The notes: generated by a model from the sequence alone, not told the origin. Shown: positions 27,381 to 36,035, counted from the stretch's first letter. The stretch: DNA of 64,000 nt from Pseudomonas fluorescens (GCF_902497875.1 NZ_CABVHY010000035.1:1-64000), one strand, 5' to 3'. Numbers and translations are program-made.

Positions 27381-27511
27381 AAATCCTTCTGCTGGGAAAG
27401 AGCAGTCAGTTGGGTTGGGAACCGCAGCGCTCCCTGGCTCAGTTTGGCGAATTGATTGCCGTGGATCGCCACGTAGGCGATGGCTTTTGTGTTGATCTTG
27501 CAGGTTCATAA
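27377..27511 (+). pseudogene. rmlD: rmlD remnant: N-terminal fragment of dTDP-4-dehydrorhamnose reductase
   Basis: 44 codons from ATG 27377. MKILLLGKSSQLGWEPQRSL followed by LAQFGELIAVDR is the start of RmlD, with the NAD(P)-binding region already degraded (the usual G-x-x-G-Q-V-G reads GKSSQLG). The frame then leaves the family and stops at 27511; the remaining roughly 250 residues are missing and wzz starts 28 bp later. So L-rhamnose synthesis from this locus is not possible. It looks like the scar where the strain-specific cassette was joined. Confidence 0.85.
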
Positions 27512-27538
27512 TGTTTTCTATTTCAAGGGCTTTAGGAT

Positions 27539-28597
27539 ATGCAGGTTGATTCCAATAATTCTGTAATTGTTGATGGGCTCGATGTGCATGCGCTCATTTC
27601 TACGCTTTGGCGGCAGAAAATTATAATTTTATGTATGGCTCTGTTGGGGACCGTTGTTGCGGCCACTTATGCTTTTCTTGCTGAGCCTGTTTATGAAGCG
27701 AAAGCTTTTGTTATTCCACCTTCGCAGAATGATATAGAAAACCTGAACTACGGTCGGACCGTAGAGAAAAGATTGCCTATCTTGATGATTGAGGATGTTT
27801 ATACGGTCTTTCTCAAGAATTTAAAGGCTGAGTCGCTTCGTCGGGAGTTTTTCAAAAATACATACCTTCCGGCATTAGGTAGGAGTGAAGATTCTCAAGG
27901 GTTGTTATATAAGAAGTTATCAAAGATTTTATTGGTTTCTGTAGTGGGTAAAGATGAAGCAGATCGATACTCCGTTGTCATCCAGCATGGTGATTCTGAG
28001 TTGGCCGCGAAGTGGGTGGACCAGTATGTAGGGCGAGCACAAGAGTTGGCGCTACAAGAAATAAACAAAAATATTTCCAGCGAGTTCGGAGTTGAAGCTC
28101 GAAACCTCTATCAGGAAATGCTCTCGTTGCGTGAAGTGGGAGATAAGGCGCGAGAAGATTCCCTCGTCAAACTCCGTGAAGCGCTAGTTGTGGCCAAAGC
28201 AATTGGTCTGGAAATGCCGCCTAACTTGGGTGGTAACTCGAAATCCTCGCTCAGTATTGCCGGTGACATGGACGGTGATCTTACTTATATGCGTGGAACG
28301 AAAGCGCTGGAAGCTGAAATAGAGAATTTGAAAACCAGGAAATCCGACGATCCTTTCATCAATAGATTGCGTGATGTTGAAACCAAGTACAATTTTTACA
28401 AACAGTTGTCGGAAAGCTTCCAAGAGGCGAAGGTTTTCAGGATGGATGGTGCTGTAGAGGCATCGGGTTCACCCGTCAAACCAAAAATCGTACTCATCAT
28501 ATTGGCCGGTTTGGTTTTGGGGTTGATGTTGGGTGTAGTCATTGCGCTTATTCAAAACTCTCTTTTAATCAGTGCAAAGAAAATCAAAGAGAGCTAA
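27539..28597 (+). CDS. wzz: O-antigen chain-length determinant Wzz
   Basis: 352-residue polysaccharide co-polymerase. Transmembrane helix about 30-52 (IIILCMALLGTVVAATYAF), a long periplasmic, largely helical domain, and C-terminal helix about 317-341. The first periplasmic stretch (EPVYEAKAFVIPPSQNDIENLNYGR) is typical of Wzz. It sets O-chain length together with Wzy. AAGGG nine bases upstream supports ATG 27539. The gene is AT-rich compared with rmlB. A second, longer wzz is at 44261. In P. aeruginosa wzz also heads the locus. Confidence 0.9.
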   Translation: MQVDSNNSVIVDGLDVHALISTLWRQKIIILCMALLGTVVAATYAFLAEPVYEAKAFVIPPSQNDIENLNYGRTVEKRLPILMIEDVYTVFLKNLKAESLRREFFKNTYLPALGRSEDSQGLLYKKLSKILLVSVVGKDEADRYSVVIQHGDSELAAKWVDQYVGRAQELALQEINKNISSEFGVEARNLYQEMLSLREVGDKAREDSLVKLREALVVAKAIGLEMPPNLGGNSKSSLSIAGDMDGDLTYMRGTKALEAEIENLKTRKSDDPFINRLRDVETKYNFYKQLSESFQEAKVFRMDGAVEASGSPVKPKIVLIILAGLVLGLMLGVVIALIQNSLLISAKKIKES

Positions 28598-28730
28598 GTG
28601 TTAGCGCGTGTTCTTGAGACGCTTCGGCGACTGTACTTGTGCGTCGATAACTGAAATGCTCAAGTTCAACAGTTGAATCCGCCCGTAGAGCATGTCAATG
28701 TGAATAGTTGCTGTGCAGGCGGTAAGAGAT

Positions 28731-28764
28731 AAAAAATCGATAGATCGTATTTATCGATTTTTTT
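28731..28764. terminator. Bidirectional-looking terminator after wzz
   Basis: AAAAAATCGATA and TATCGATTTTTTT are complementary, giving an A-run and T-run flanked stem usable on either strand. Confidence 0.65.
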
Positions 28765-28888
28765 CATTTGATGCGCAGGCTCTATTGGTTGTGCTTTGGC
28801 TCTATGAGGGTGGGTTTGTATAGACGATCTTGTGCAGCTGAATGTCCAGCTAAGGAAACTGCTCCACATCGGGTTGCCGGGCAAAAAA

Positions 28889-28914
28889 ACAATTGTAAAC
28901 AGATGTACAATTGT
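28889..28914. promoter_or_regulatory. Pair of ACAATTGT palindromes upstream of rmlA
   Basis: ACAATTGT occurs at 28889-28896 and again at 28907-28914, each self-complementary and spaced 18 bp start to start (about two helical turns less three). They end 66 bp before the rmlA ATG. They could be an operator or a stem-loop; which is not known. Confidence 0.35.
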
Positions 28915-28980
28915 GTCTGGTCAGTCGATTGTATGTATTAATGTTGCTGAGAAGCCTAGGATCAGGCGTGAGGGTAGAAT

Positions 28981-29844
28981 ATGAAAGGCATCATTCTGGC
29001 GGGCGGTTCGGGAACTCGTTTGTATCCGCTGACAAAAGGGGTATCCAAGCAACTGCTTCCGATCTACGACAAACCGATGATTTTTTATCCACTTTCCGTA
29101 CTCATGCTCGCCGGCATTCGAGATATTCTCATTATCACGACTTCTGAAGATCTTGCGGGATTCCAGCGTTTGCTTGCCGATGGTAATCAGTTCGGTGTGA
29201 GGCTGAGCTACGCAGTTCAAGAGAATCCTGATGGTCTGGCGCAGGCATTTCTTATTGGTGAAGAGTTTATTGGAAAGGACCCCGTATGTTTGGTGCTTGG
29301 CGATAATATTTTCTATGGCCAAGGGTTTACGCCGATGCTTCAAGACGTTGTGAAGCGCAAAAGCGGTGCGACAGTATTCGGTTATCAAGTTAAGGATCCG
29401 GAGCGATTTGGCGTGGTTCAGTTCAATGAGGACCGCAAAGCGATATCTATTGAAGAGAAACCGCTCAAGCCTAAATCGAATTTTGCTGTAACCGGGTTAT
29501 ATTTTTATGACAATGATGTGGTTGAAATAGCAAAAAAAGTCAAACCGTCCTCGCGCGGTGAGTTAGAAATAACATGCATCAACCAAGCTTATCTGGATCG
29601 CGGTGATTTGCATGTGGAGCTTCTGGGACGAGGGTTTGCGTGGTTGGATACCGGTACTCACGAAAGCTTGCTCGAAGCTTCCCATTTCGTTGAGACAATA
29701 GAAAAGCGCCAGGGTTATAAAATCGCCTGCCTGGAAGAAATCGCTTTTAATAGTGGCTGGCTGAGCGCTGCGGAACTTTCCAAAACAGGCAATGAGTTGA
29801 AAAAGAATAGTTATGGGCAGTATCTATTGAGTCTCATAAGCTAG
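28981..29844 (+). CDS. rmlA: Glucose-1-phosphate thymidylyltransferase
   Basis: 287-residue nucleotidyltransferase (RfbA/RmlA). Signature GGSGTRLYPLTKGVSKQLLP, catalytic Asp in LGDNIFYG, and IEEKPLKPKSN. It makes dTDP-glucose from Glc-1-P and dTTP, the substrate of RmlB at 26304. A GAGGGT site precedes ATG. It opens the AT-rich part of the cassette. No rmlC is present. Confidence 0.95.
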   Translation: MKGIILAGGSGTRLYPLTKGVSKQLLPIYDKPMIFYPLSVLMLAGIRDILIITTSEDLAGFQRLLADGNQFGVRLSYAVQENPDGLAQAFLIGEEFIGKDPVCLVLGDNIFYGQGFTPMLQDVVKRKSGATVFGYQVKDPERFGVVQFNEDRKAISIEEKPLKPKSNFAVTGLYFYDNDVVEIAKKVKPSSRGELEITCINQAYLDRGDLHVELLGRGFAWLDTGTHESLLEASHFVETIEKRQGYKIACLEEIAFNSGWLSAAELSKTGNELKKNSYGQYLLSLIS

Positions 29845-29913
29845 TGAGCTTGGAATAGTTGATTGGTTTGGTATTTTTATAGGTTTTAGTTCGGTTGAAG
29901 AGGCGAGAAGGTA

Positions 29914-30486
29914 ATGGCTTATCTCACACTGCAACAGCTTGAAGAGCTAGGTTTTAAACAGTTGGGACTGAATGTAAAGATCAGTGACAAGGCTAGTATA
30001 TATAATGCCGATCAGATCGAAATCGGTGATAACTCCAGAATTGATGATTTCTGCGTTATTTCTGGGAAAGTAAAAATAGGGCGATTTGTTCATCTGGCAC
30101 CTATGTGTCTAGTCGCGGGGGGAGCGCCCGGAATCACGTTTGAGGATTTTAGTGGGTTAGCTTATGGCGTTAAAGTTTTTACTCAATCGGATGACTATAG
30201 TGGCGCAAGTTTAACTAATCCTACTGTGCCAGCCAAATTCAAAAAAGAGAAATTTTCAAGCGTAAGTTTTGGGCGGCATGTCATTGTCGGGACAAATTCC
30301 GTCATATTTCCAGGCGTGCAGTTAGCTGAGGGATGTTCGGTCGGGGCTATGGCGCTGGTGAATAAAAGTACCCAGCCATGGGGGATTTACGTGGGTAATC
30401 CGGCAAAACGGTTTAAGGAACGAAAAAAGGATCTTATCGAACTTGAGAAAAAACTTAATGAAGAGTTTAAATATGATTCCATTTAA
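29914..30486 (+). CDS. Hexapeptide-repeat acyltransferase, probable amino-sugar N-acetyltransferase
   Basis: 190-residue left-handed beta-helix protein: runs such as IEIGDNSRIDDFCVI and VIVGTNSVIFPGVQL, and the typical ending WGIYVGNPAKRFKERKK. It is of the WbbJ/maltose-O-acetyltransferase group that uses acetyl-CoA. The stop overlaps the start of the aminotransferase gene by 14 bp, so I infer that it acylates the amine made by that enzyme, giving dTDP-Fuc4NAc or another N-acyl form. An O-acetyltransferase acting on the polymer is the alternative. GAGGCGAGAAGG precedes the ATG. Confidence 0.8.
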   Translation: MAYLTLQQLEELGFKQLGLNVKISDKASIYNADQIEIGDNSRIDDFCVISGKVKIGRFVHLAPMCLVAGGAPGITFEDFSGLAYGVKVFTQSDDYSGASLTNPTVPAKFKKEKFSSVSFGRHVIVGTNSVIFPGVQLAEGCSVGAMALVNKSTQPWGIYVGNPAKRFKERKKDLIELEKKLNEEFKYDSI

Positions 30487-31615
30487 CAAGCCTCCTTATA
30501 CTGGCAACGAAGACCAGTTTGTCATGGCCGCAATGCGCAGCTCGAAAATGTCAGGTGACGGTGATTTCACAACTCGCTGTCAAACTTGGTTTGAGGATAA
30601 GTTGGCTTGTAGAAAGGCTTTGTTGACGCCGTCCTGTACCCAGGCTCTGGAAATGGCCGCTTTGCTTGTAGATATCAAACCCGGCGACGAAGTGATCATG
30701 CCGAGTTATACATTCGTCAGCACTGCAAATGCTTTCGTCTTGCGGGGAGCAAAGATAGTATTTGTTGATGTTCGGCCCGATACGATGAATGTTGATGAAA
30801 CGCTTATTGAAGCTGCAATTACAAAAAAAACCAAGGTGATCGTTCCGGTCCATTACGCAGGCGTTGCATGCGAAATGGATGTGATTATGGATATAGCTGC
30901 CCGGCATAAACTCTATGTTGTTGAGGATGCAGCGCAGGGGATGATGTCGACCTATAAAGGACGTCCGTTAGGCACAATAGGGCATTTTGGTGCGTATAGT
31001 TTTCATGAAACAAAAAACTATACGAGTGGTGGTGAAGGTGGGTTGCTACTCATCAATGACGAGCAGTTTATAGTTCGAGCAGAGATCATTCGCGAAAAAG
31101 GGACCAATCGCAGTCTTTTTTTCAGAGGGATGATAGATAAATATACGTGGGTCGATGTGGGTAGCAGCTACCTTCCAGGCGAGTTGCAGGCTGCCTATCT
31201 TTTTGGGCAGCTGGAAAAAGCTGATCAGATCAATAGTGCGCGCCGCGGTGTATGGGATTATTATTATCTCGCTCTGCAGGAACTGTTTAGGGCGGGCCGT
31301 ATAGAGTTGCCGGTGATTCCTGCTGGTTGTATCGGCAATGCCCACATGTTTTATATTAAAGTGAAAGATATCGAGGTTCGCAGCAAGGTATTGGGCATTC
31401 TGAAAGAACTTGGCGTAAGTGCAGTGTTTCATTATATACCGTTGCATTCCGCACCTGCCGGACTGCGGTTGGGTCGCTTTCATGGGAAGGATGTACATAC
31501 TACTGTTGAAAGTGAACGCCTCATTCGCCTCCCAATCTGGTATGGGATGAGTAAGGCAGAAATGGAACAGGTGGTAAATGCTGTGGTCGGTGCGGTTAAT
31601 GCATCCTGCCAGTAA
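30473..31615 (+). CDS. wecE: dTDP-4-amino-4,6-dideoxygalactose transaminase (WecE/RffA type)
   Basis: 380-residue DegT/DnrJ/EryC1 sugar aminotransferase, very like E. coli WecE in its whole length: MIPFNKPP start, the GDEVIMPSYTFVSTANAF stretch, VPVHYAGVACEMD, VVEDAAQGMMSTYKG, PLP Lys in FHETKNYTSGGEGG and VFHYIPLH. WecE moves an amino group from Glu to dTDP-4-keto-6-deoxyglucose, giving dTDP-Fuc4N, used in enterobacterial common antigen. Here it sits with rmlA, rmlB and an acyltransferase, so the O-unit probably contains Fuc4N(Ac). ATG 30473 matches the WecE start; an upstream in-frame ATG at 30443 lies inside the acyltransferase gene. Confidence 0.9.
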   Translation: MIPFNKPPYTGNEDQFVMAAMRSSKMSGDGDFTTRCQTWFEDKLACRKALLTPSCTQALEMAALLVDIKPGDEVIMPSYTFVSTANAFVLRGAKIVFVDVRPDTMNVDETLIEAAITKKTKVIVPVHYAGVACEMDVIMDIAARHKLYVVEDAAQGMMSTYKGRPLGTIGHFGAYSFHETKNYTSGGEGGLLLINDEQFIVRAEIIREKGTNRSLFFRGMIDKYTWVDVGSSYLPGELQAAYLFGQLEKADQINSARRGVWDYYYLALQELFRAGRIELPVIPAGCIGNAHMFYIKVKDIEVRSKVLGILKELGVSAVFHYIPLHSAPAGLRLGRFHGKDVHTTVESERLIRLPIWYGMSKAEMEQVVNAVVGAVNASCQ

Positions 31616-32894
31616 GGTGACGGTCAACTCCGGGGATAGAAAGCGTGCGCTGATCGGCGCCGCTTTGACTACGATCGCTCAGATTTCCAAGATTGGTGTT
31701 GGCTTCGTGTTTATCAAACTCGTTGCGGTTTATCTAGGCGCTGGAGGGATGGGGCAATTAGGTCATTTTATGAGTGTTGTCACCATACTGTCGTTGTTGG
31801 CAGGTGGTGGTATTGTAAACGGACTTATAAAATATGTAGCCCAGTACAAAGGAAAGCCGAAGCAATTGGTCAGCATGATTGCGGTATCAAAGGCTTATTC
31901 TTTGATATTTTGCATTATGGTCTGTGTGTTAGGCTGTATCTTTTCAAGCTATCTTTCTGAATATATCTTCAAGACGCCGGAATATTATTGGATTGTGGTG
32001 TTTCTGTCTGTTGCTCAGTTTGGATTTGCGTTTACCAATCTCGTGACTGGAGTCAGCAACGGGCTAAGGGATACCAAGACCTATGCAATAATTCAGGTCG
32101 TTGGGAATATACTTGTATTGCCAGTTAGTTGGATCTTGATTCAAAGCTTTCAATTTGTCGGTGCTGCATTGTCGATGGTGTTTTTCTTTTCGCTCTACTC
32201 GATACCGGCGATGTACTTCTATCGAAAATCTATATTTTCGAAGTGGCCCATAGGTTTTCGATATGAAGTGGCAGGGTTCAAGCGCCTGCTTGCATTTACC
32301 TTGATGGCTGCGGTAGGGGCAATAAGTGCCCCTCTGGTAGAGATAATTATCCGTGAGCAACTCATTGAGCATGTGGGCTTTGTAGCAGCGGGTATTTGGC
32401 AAGCCTCCATAAAATTATCCAGTGCTTACATGGGCTTTTTCACCATTTTTCTCGCTGTATATTTTATGCCCATGGTGTCAGAAAAAACAAAAGTTGCAGA
32501 GATAACGCCATTGGTTTTTAAGTTTATGAAAATGGTAATGGCCATTTTTGTACTCGGAGCGGGCGTCTTTTTCCTTCTTAGACATTATCTGATCCCGTTA
32601 TTGCTCTCTGCTGAATTTATCGATCTTGAAGGGCTTATAAAATATCAGTTGTTGGCGGACTTGTTTCGAGTGACGACGTATGTTGTGGGTTTTGTTGTGA
32701 TCGCCAAGGCGGCGCTAAAAATCTATTTGGTGGGCGAGTTGACTCAGGGGGTGGTTTTTTGCGGCTTGGGTCTTGCTTTCTTAAATAGTGGATTAGGTAT
32801 AGAGGGGGTTTTCATAGCTAATCTACTGATGAATATATTGTATTTTTTTGTTTCGATTGTTGGTTTTATGATTTATAGAAAAAGGAGCGCGTAA
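31599..32894 (+). CDS. wzx: O-unit flippase Wzx (WzxE-like)
   Basis: 431-residue protein with about twelve hydrophobic helices. GGGIVNGLIKYVAQY and ISKIGVGFVFIKLVAVYLGAGG resemble E. coli WzxE, the flippase for the ECA unit that also carries Fuc4NAc. It should move the lipid-linked repeat across the inner membrane. The start is unsure: ATG 31578, ATG 31599 and GTG 31617 are all in frame and the first two overlap wecE; comparison with WzxE favours a short N-terminus. Its stop shares a base with the next ATG (TAATG). Confidence 0.87.
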   Translation: MHPASKVTVNSGDRKRALIGAALTTIAQISKIGVGFVFIKLVAVYLGAGGMGQLGHFMSVVTILSLLAGGGIVNGLIKYVAQYKGKPKQLVSMIAVSKAYSLIFCIMVCVLGCIFSSYLSEYIFKTPEYYWIVVFLSVAQFGFAFTNLVTGVSNGLRDTKTYAIIQVVGNILVLPVSWILIQSFQFVGAALSMVFFFSLYSIPAMYFYRKSIFSKWPIGFRYEVAGFKRLLAFTLMAAVGAISAPLVEIIIREQLIEHVGFVAAGIWQASIKLSSAYMGFFTIFLAVYFMPMVSEKTKVAEITPLVFKFMKMVMAIFVLGAGVFFLLRHYLIPLLLSAEFIDLEGLIKYQLLADLFRVTTYVVGFVVIAKAALKIYLVGELTQGVVFCGLGLAFLNSGLGIEGVFIANLLMNILYFFVSIVGFMIYRKRSA

Positions 32895-33802
32895 TGTTGT
32901 CCGGGAGTGTAGTGGTGTCCTGTTATAATCAGGAACAGTATGTCGAAGAGTGTCTGGATAGCATACTGTCTCAGGAGATCGACTTCGAGTGTGAAATTAT
33001 CGTTTCTGACGATTGCTCCACTGATCGAACTCAAGAAGTGCTTCGTGCATATTCCGGGAGGCATCCCGGTAGAATTAAGCTCCTTCTTCGAGAGAAAAAT
33101 GTCGGCCCCGCTTTAAATTACCATGGTGTGCATAAAATGGCGGCTGGGGACGTTGTTTACCATTTTGACGGTGACGACGTCATGCTACCAGGCAAGCTCC
33201 AGCGTCAGCATGATGTCTTTAAGAACGATGAAAGTGTTAACGTTGTTTTTCATAAAGCAATTTATTTTTCGGATGACGGATCATATCTGTCAGAAACGCA
33301 ATATCCAGACGCTGATCAGAGCGTAGTATCCCTTCTCTCTCTGGAGGAACTGGCGCGGTGGGGGCCGATTGCCGTTCATAGCTCTTATGCCTATCGAAGG
33401 GGTTCCAGAAAGATTGTGACTGATCGCGAATCCATGGAATGGTTTTTCGCAATGGACTCCCTGTTGCCGAAGGGCAGGGCAGCATACATAAATGCCCCTT
33501 TGGTCAAGTACAGATGTAATGCTTCGGCAGGGTCTTATTTGTCGACGACAAAAGGCAAGCTAAAGTCATATACGATCTATTTGAATGACGTGTACGAGTA
33601 TTTTGACTCTCTGCCAACCTTACGGACGGATCTGTATTCTAATTTTCTTGTTACATTCCTGGCGATGGCAAAGTCTACCCATAAATGCACTGCTAAGAGT
33701 CTGATGTTTTTGATGCGAAATCTGCATTGCTTTCGTTTGCAAAAATTTATCGAGACGGTAAATGTTCGAAAGTGTATAGGTCCTGAGAGCAAGGTACGTT
33801 GA
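32894..33802 (+). CDS. Family 2 glycosyltransferase
   Basis: 302 residues. GT-A fold GT2: SGSVVVSCYNQEQYVEECLDS opening, IIVSDDCSTD, and the DxD-like FDGDDVM near residue 94. It should add one sugar of the O-unit on the cytoplasmic face. Donor and linkage are not predictable. AAAAGGAGCG before the ATG and a one-base overlap with wzx support coupling. Confidence 0.87.
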   Translation: MLSGSVVVSCYNQEQYVEECLDSILSQEIDFECEIIVSDDCSTDRTQEVLRAYSGRHPGRIKLLLREKNVGPALNYHGVHKMAAGDVVYHFDGDDVMLPGKLQRQHDVFKNDESVNVVFHKAIYFSDDGSYLSETQYPDADQSVVSLLSLEELARWGPIAVHSSYAYRRGSRKIVTDRESMEWFFAMDSLLPKGRAAYINAPLVKYRCNASAGSYLSTTKGKLKSYTIYLNDVYEYFDSLPTLRTDLYSNFLVTFLAMAKSTHKCTAKSLMFLMRNLHCFRLQKFIETVNVRKCIGPESKVR

Positions 33803-33842
33803 TGGCTAGGCAGTGTAGTTCGAGATTGATCGAGGCGATAGG

Positions 33843-34916
33843 ATGGTAAGTTTAGCTCTGTATAGTGCGGCGCTGTATGCAATCACTGCTTTTTTGTTTT
33901 TATTTGCTGCAGTAAGAACGCTGGTGCCAGATCGTAGGGCAGCACACGTCTATGGCGCCATAGAGGTGTTTGTTGTTTTTCTAGCGATTACCATCGTTTC
34001 GTACGACATAGCTAATCGACCATTTGACATGGAGGGTGATACTGCAGTTTATATTAATTTTTTCAATGATTTAAGCTTCGGTCTGGAAAACCCCTTTCAA
34101 ACGTTTGAACCGGGATTTGTCGGTGTGGTGCAATTGTTTGGTTATTTTGGGCTTGATTATCAAAGCTTCTTTTATGTTATTACGTTTATGTTTTTGTGGT
34201 CGTATTACCTTTTGATCAAGGCGGTGTTTGGTCGCCAATCCACTTGGCCGTTGTTTGTATTTGGGCTGGTTCTGTTTTATCCGTTTTTCTTTTCTTTGAC
34301 GGCTAATATTATTCGTCAAGGTTTTGCTTTGTGTTTTATTAACGTTGCTCTGATGTGTAGTGTTAAGGGGCATTGGCGACGAGGCGGTTTTTTTAGCCTG
34401 GTGGCAATACTGTTTCATAAATCTTCGATTGTCTATTTTCCATTTTTTCTCTTTAGGCGGGTGGTCTTGAGAGTTAGCGTCTATAGTGTGGTTGGCTTGT
34501 GGGGTGCCGTATCGTTAGCCTCCTATTTTAAATTGTTTGGTTTGTTAGTTGCATCGCTGTTTGACGTTTTGTCCGGTTATGGCTTGGTCATAAACTATAG
34601 TGATGTTGATAACGTCGACTATGTGACTGGATTTAGATGGGATTTTTGGGCATTTTCTTCGCTTTCTGTGTTTTTATTGATCGCTCTGAAATGGGTGGGG
34701 GGGCTCGATAAACGAGAGACTTATGTCTTCTATATCTGTGCTTTTCTTTCCTGTCTTCATATTGCGATGTTCGATGTGGCCTATAATGACAGGTTTGGTA
34801 TCTATTCCTGGATTTTCTATCCATTGGAGTTGGCGTATCTCATACGTGCTGTTAGCGCCAACATCGCTAATGGAAAGCAACGTAGAGACGCGCAAAACAA
34901 AGCCATCGCGGTATAA
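33843..34916 (+). CDS. wzy: Probable O-antigen polymerase Wzy (EpsG-like)
   Basis: 357-residue integral membrane protein with about ten helices. The segment ANIIRQGFALCFINVAL and a following FHKSS match the N-I-R-Q-x-x-A and H-x-S pattern of the EpsG/Wzy polymerase family; the early FDMEGDTAVY loop also fits. It is the only multi-span protein in the cluster besides Wzx and the WbpL-type enzyme, so it is the best polymerase candidate. It is very AT-rich and likely specific to this serotype. Confidence 0.78.
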   Translation: MVSLALYSAALYAITAFLFLFAAVRTLVPDRRAAHVYGAIEVFVVFLAITIVSYDIANRPFDMEGDTAVYINFFNDLSFGLENPFQTFEPGFVGVVQLFGYFGLDYQSFFYVITFMFLWSYYLLIKAVFGRQSTWPLFVFGLVLFYPFFFSLTANIIRQGFALCFINVALMCSVKGHWRRGGFFSLVAILFHKSSIVYFPFFLFRRVVLRVSVYSVVGLWGAVSLASYFKLFGLLVASLFDVLSGYGLVINYSDVDNVDYVTGFRWDFWAFSSLSVFLLIALKWVGGLDKRETYVFYICAFLSCLHIAMFDVAYNDRFGIYSWIFYPLELAYLIRAVSANIANGKQRRDAQNKAIAV

Positions 34917-34927
34917 AGGGGTTTGAG

Positions 34928-35893
34928 ATGTTGGTATTGCTGACAGGGGCTAAAGGATTTATTGGAAGCCAGTTGCTTTTACGCCTTTGTGCCTCAGGTC
35001 ATAAAGTTAGAGTGGTGACTCGCACCTCCTTCGAAAGTAATTTGAATGGTGTAGAGGTTGTACATGCCGATCTGACGAGTGCTGGAATCAATTACGATTC
35101 CCTGGTGTCGGGGTGTGATGTTGTTTTTAATTGTGCAGGTGAAATCCGCGACGAGGAGTTGATGCAGTCTCTTCATGTGGATGCCACGGAACGTTTGGTT
35201 GCGGCTGCCAATCGGTTGGCATGTAAAGAACGCCCCGTACATTTTGTTCAATTAAGCAGTGTGGGGGCTTATGGGCCAGCCAGAGGTGCGGTTCGCGTCG
35301 TCAATGAGCAAACCGAAGAGAATCCTCAAGGGACCTATGAAGAAACCAAAACGATTGGGGATTCGCTGGTAGTCAAAAACAGGGATAATGCATTTTTTAG
35401 TTACGCTATTTTGAGACCGTCCAACGTGTTTGGCCAATGCATGACAAATAACTCACTTCGACAACTGGGTAGAATTGTTGATAAAGGATTATTTTTCTAC
35501 ATAGGAACCGCCAAGAAAGACGCCGTGGCTACCTATATACACGTTGATGATGTTGTCACTGCGTTAATGCTTTGCGGGTTCAACCCCCGAGCTAAAGGAG
35601 AGGTATTCAATCTTTCGAATGACTGTGCATTGTCTGATCTGATAAATGGGATGGCCGATGCGCAGCACGTGGCACGACCTAAGGCGAGCCTTCCTGAAGC
35701 CCCCTTGCGTATGATGGTCCGCATAGCCAATCGGTTTTTGCGTTTGCCTGTAACTCAAGCCCGTGTTGATGCGCTGGTATCTAGAACCACTTATCCATCC
35801 ACCAAAATGCGTGAGACCTTTGGTTTTGTCCCCGAAAGAGAAGTGCCCGTTGCTATTGGTGAGCTTTTTGTAGATAAATCAGTAGTCCGATAA
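34928..35893 (+). CDS. NAD-dependent epimerase/dehydratase family protein, sugar substrate unknown
   Basis: 321-residue extended SDR. GAKGFIGSQLL (GxxGxxG), Ser-Ser in VQLSSVGAYG and YEETK as YxxxK. It is 11 bp after wzy and clearly part of the cassette. It may be a 4-reductase or 4-epimerase for one nucleotide sugar of the repeat; it is distinct from the better-placed reductase at 37193. I cannot tell which sugar it acts on. Confidence 0.82.
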   Translation: MLVLLTGAKGFIGSQLLLRLCASGHKVRVVTRTSFESNLNGVEVVHADLTSAGINYDSLVSGCDVVFNCAGEIRDEELMQSLHVDATERLVAAANRLACKERPVHFVQLSSVGAYGPARGAVRVVNEQTEENPQGTYEETKTIGDSLVVKNRDNAFFSYAILRPSNVFGQCMTNNSLRQLGRIVDKGLFFYIGTAKKDAVATYIHVDDVVTALMLCGFNPRAKGEVFNLSNDCALSDLINGMADAQHVARPKASLPEAPLRMMVRIANRFLRLPVTQARVDALVSRTTYPSTKMRETFGFVPEREVPVAIGELFVDKSVVR

Positions 35894-36035
35894 GTGCCAC
35901 ACCAATTGTGTTCTGGTGCTAGGTGCTCCAAAATATCAGCCGTATTTTTGGCGTGTCTGGTCGGTTTGAGCCGTTGGATTTGCTGGTTCGGCATAGGGTG
36001 ATGGTCGCCGCCGAGGCATGAGAGGGAGATTTACA
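35894..36035. other. 142-bp gap inside the otherwise tightly packed O-antigen cluster
   Basis: No gene. It includes CACCAATTGTGTTCTGGTG, a small hairpin with CACCA/TGGTG arms, at its left end. Composition is less AT-rich than the genes either side. It may mark a cassette joint. Confidence 0.4.

Larger units (their letters stand above)
28598..28980. other. 383-bp intergenic region between wzz and rmlA
   Basis: No gene is supported. It holds an AT-rich symmetric terminator at 28731-28764 and a double ACAATTGT motif at 28889-28914. It probably separates the wzz transcript from that of rmlA and the rest of the cassette, so a promoter for rmlA is expected in its right third. Confidence 0.55.
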
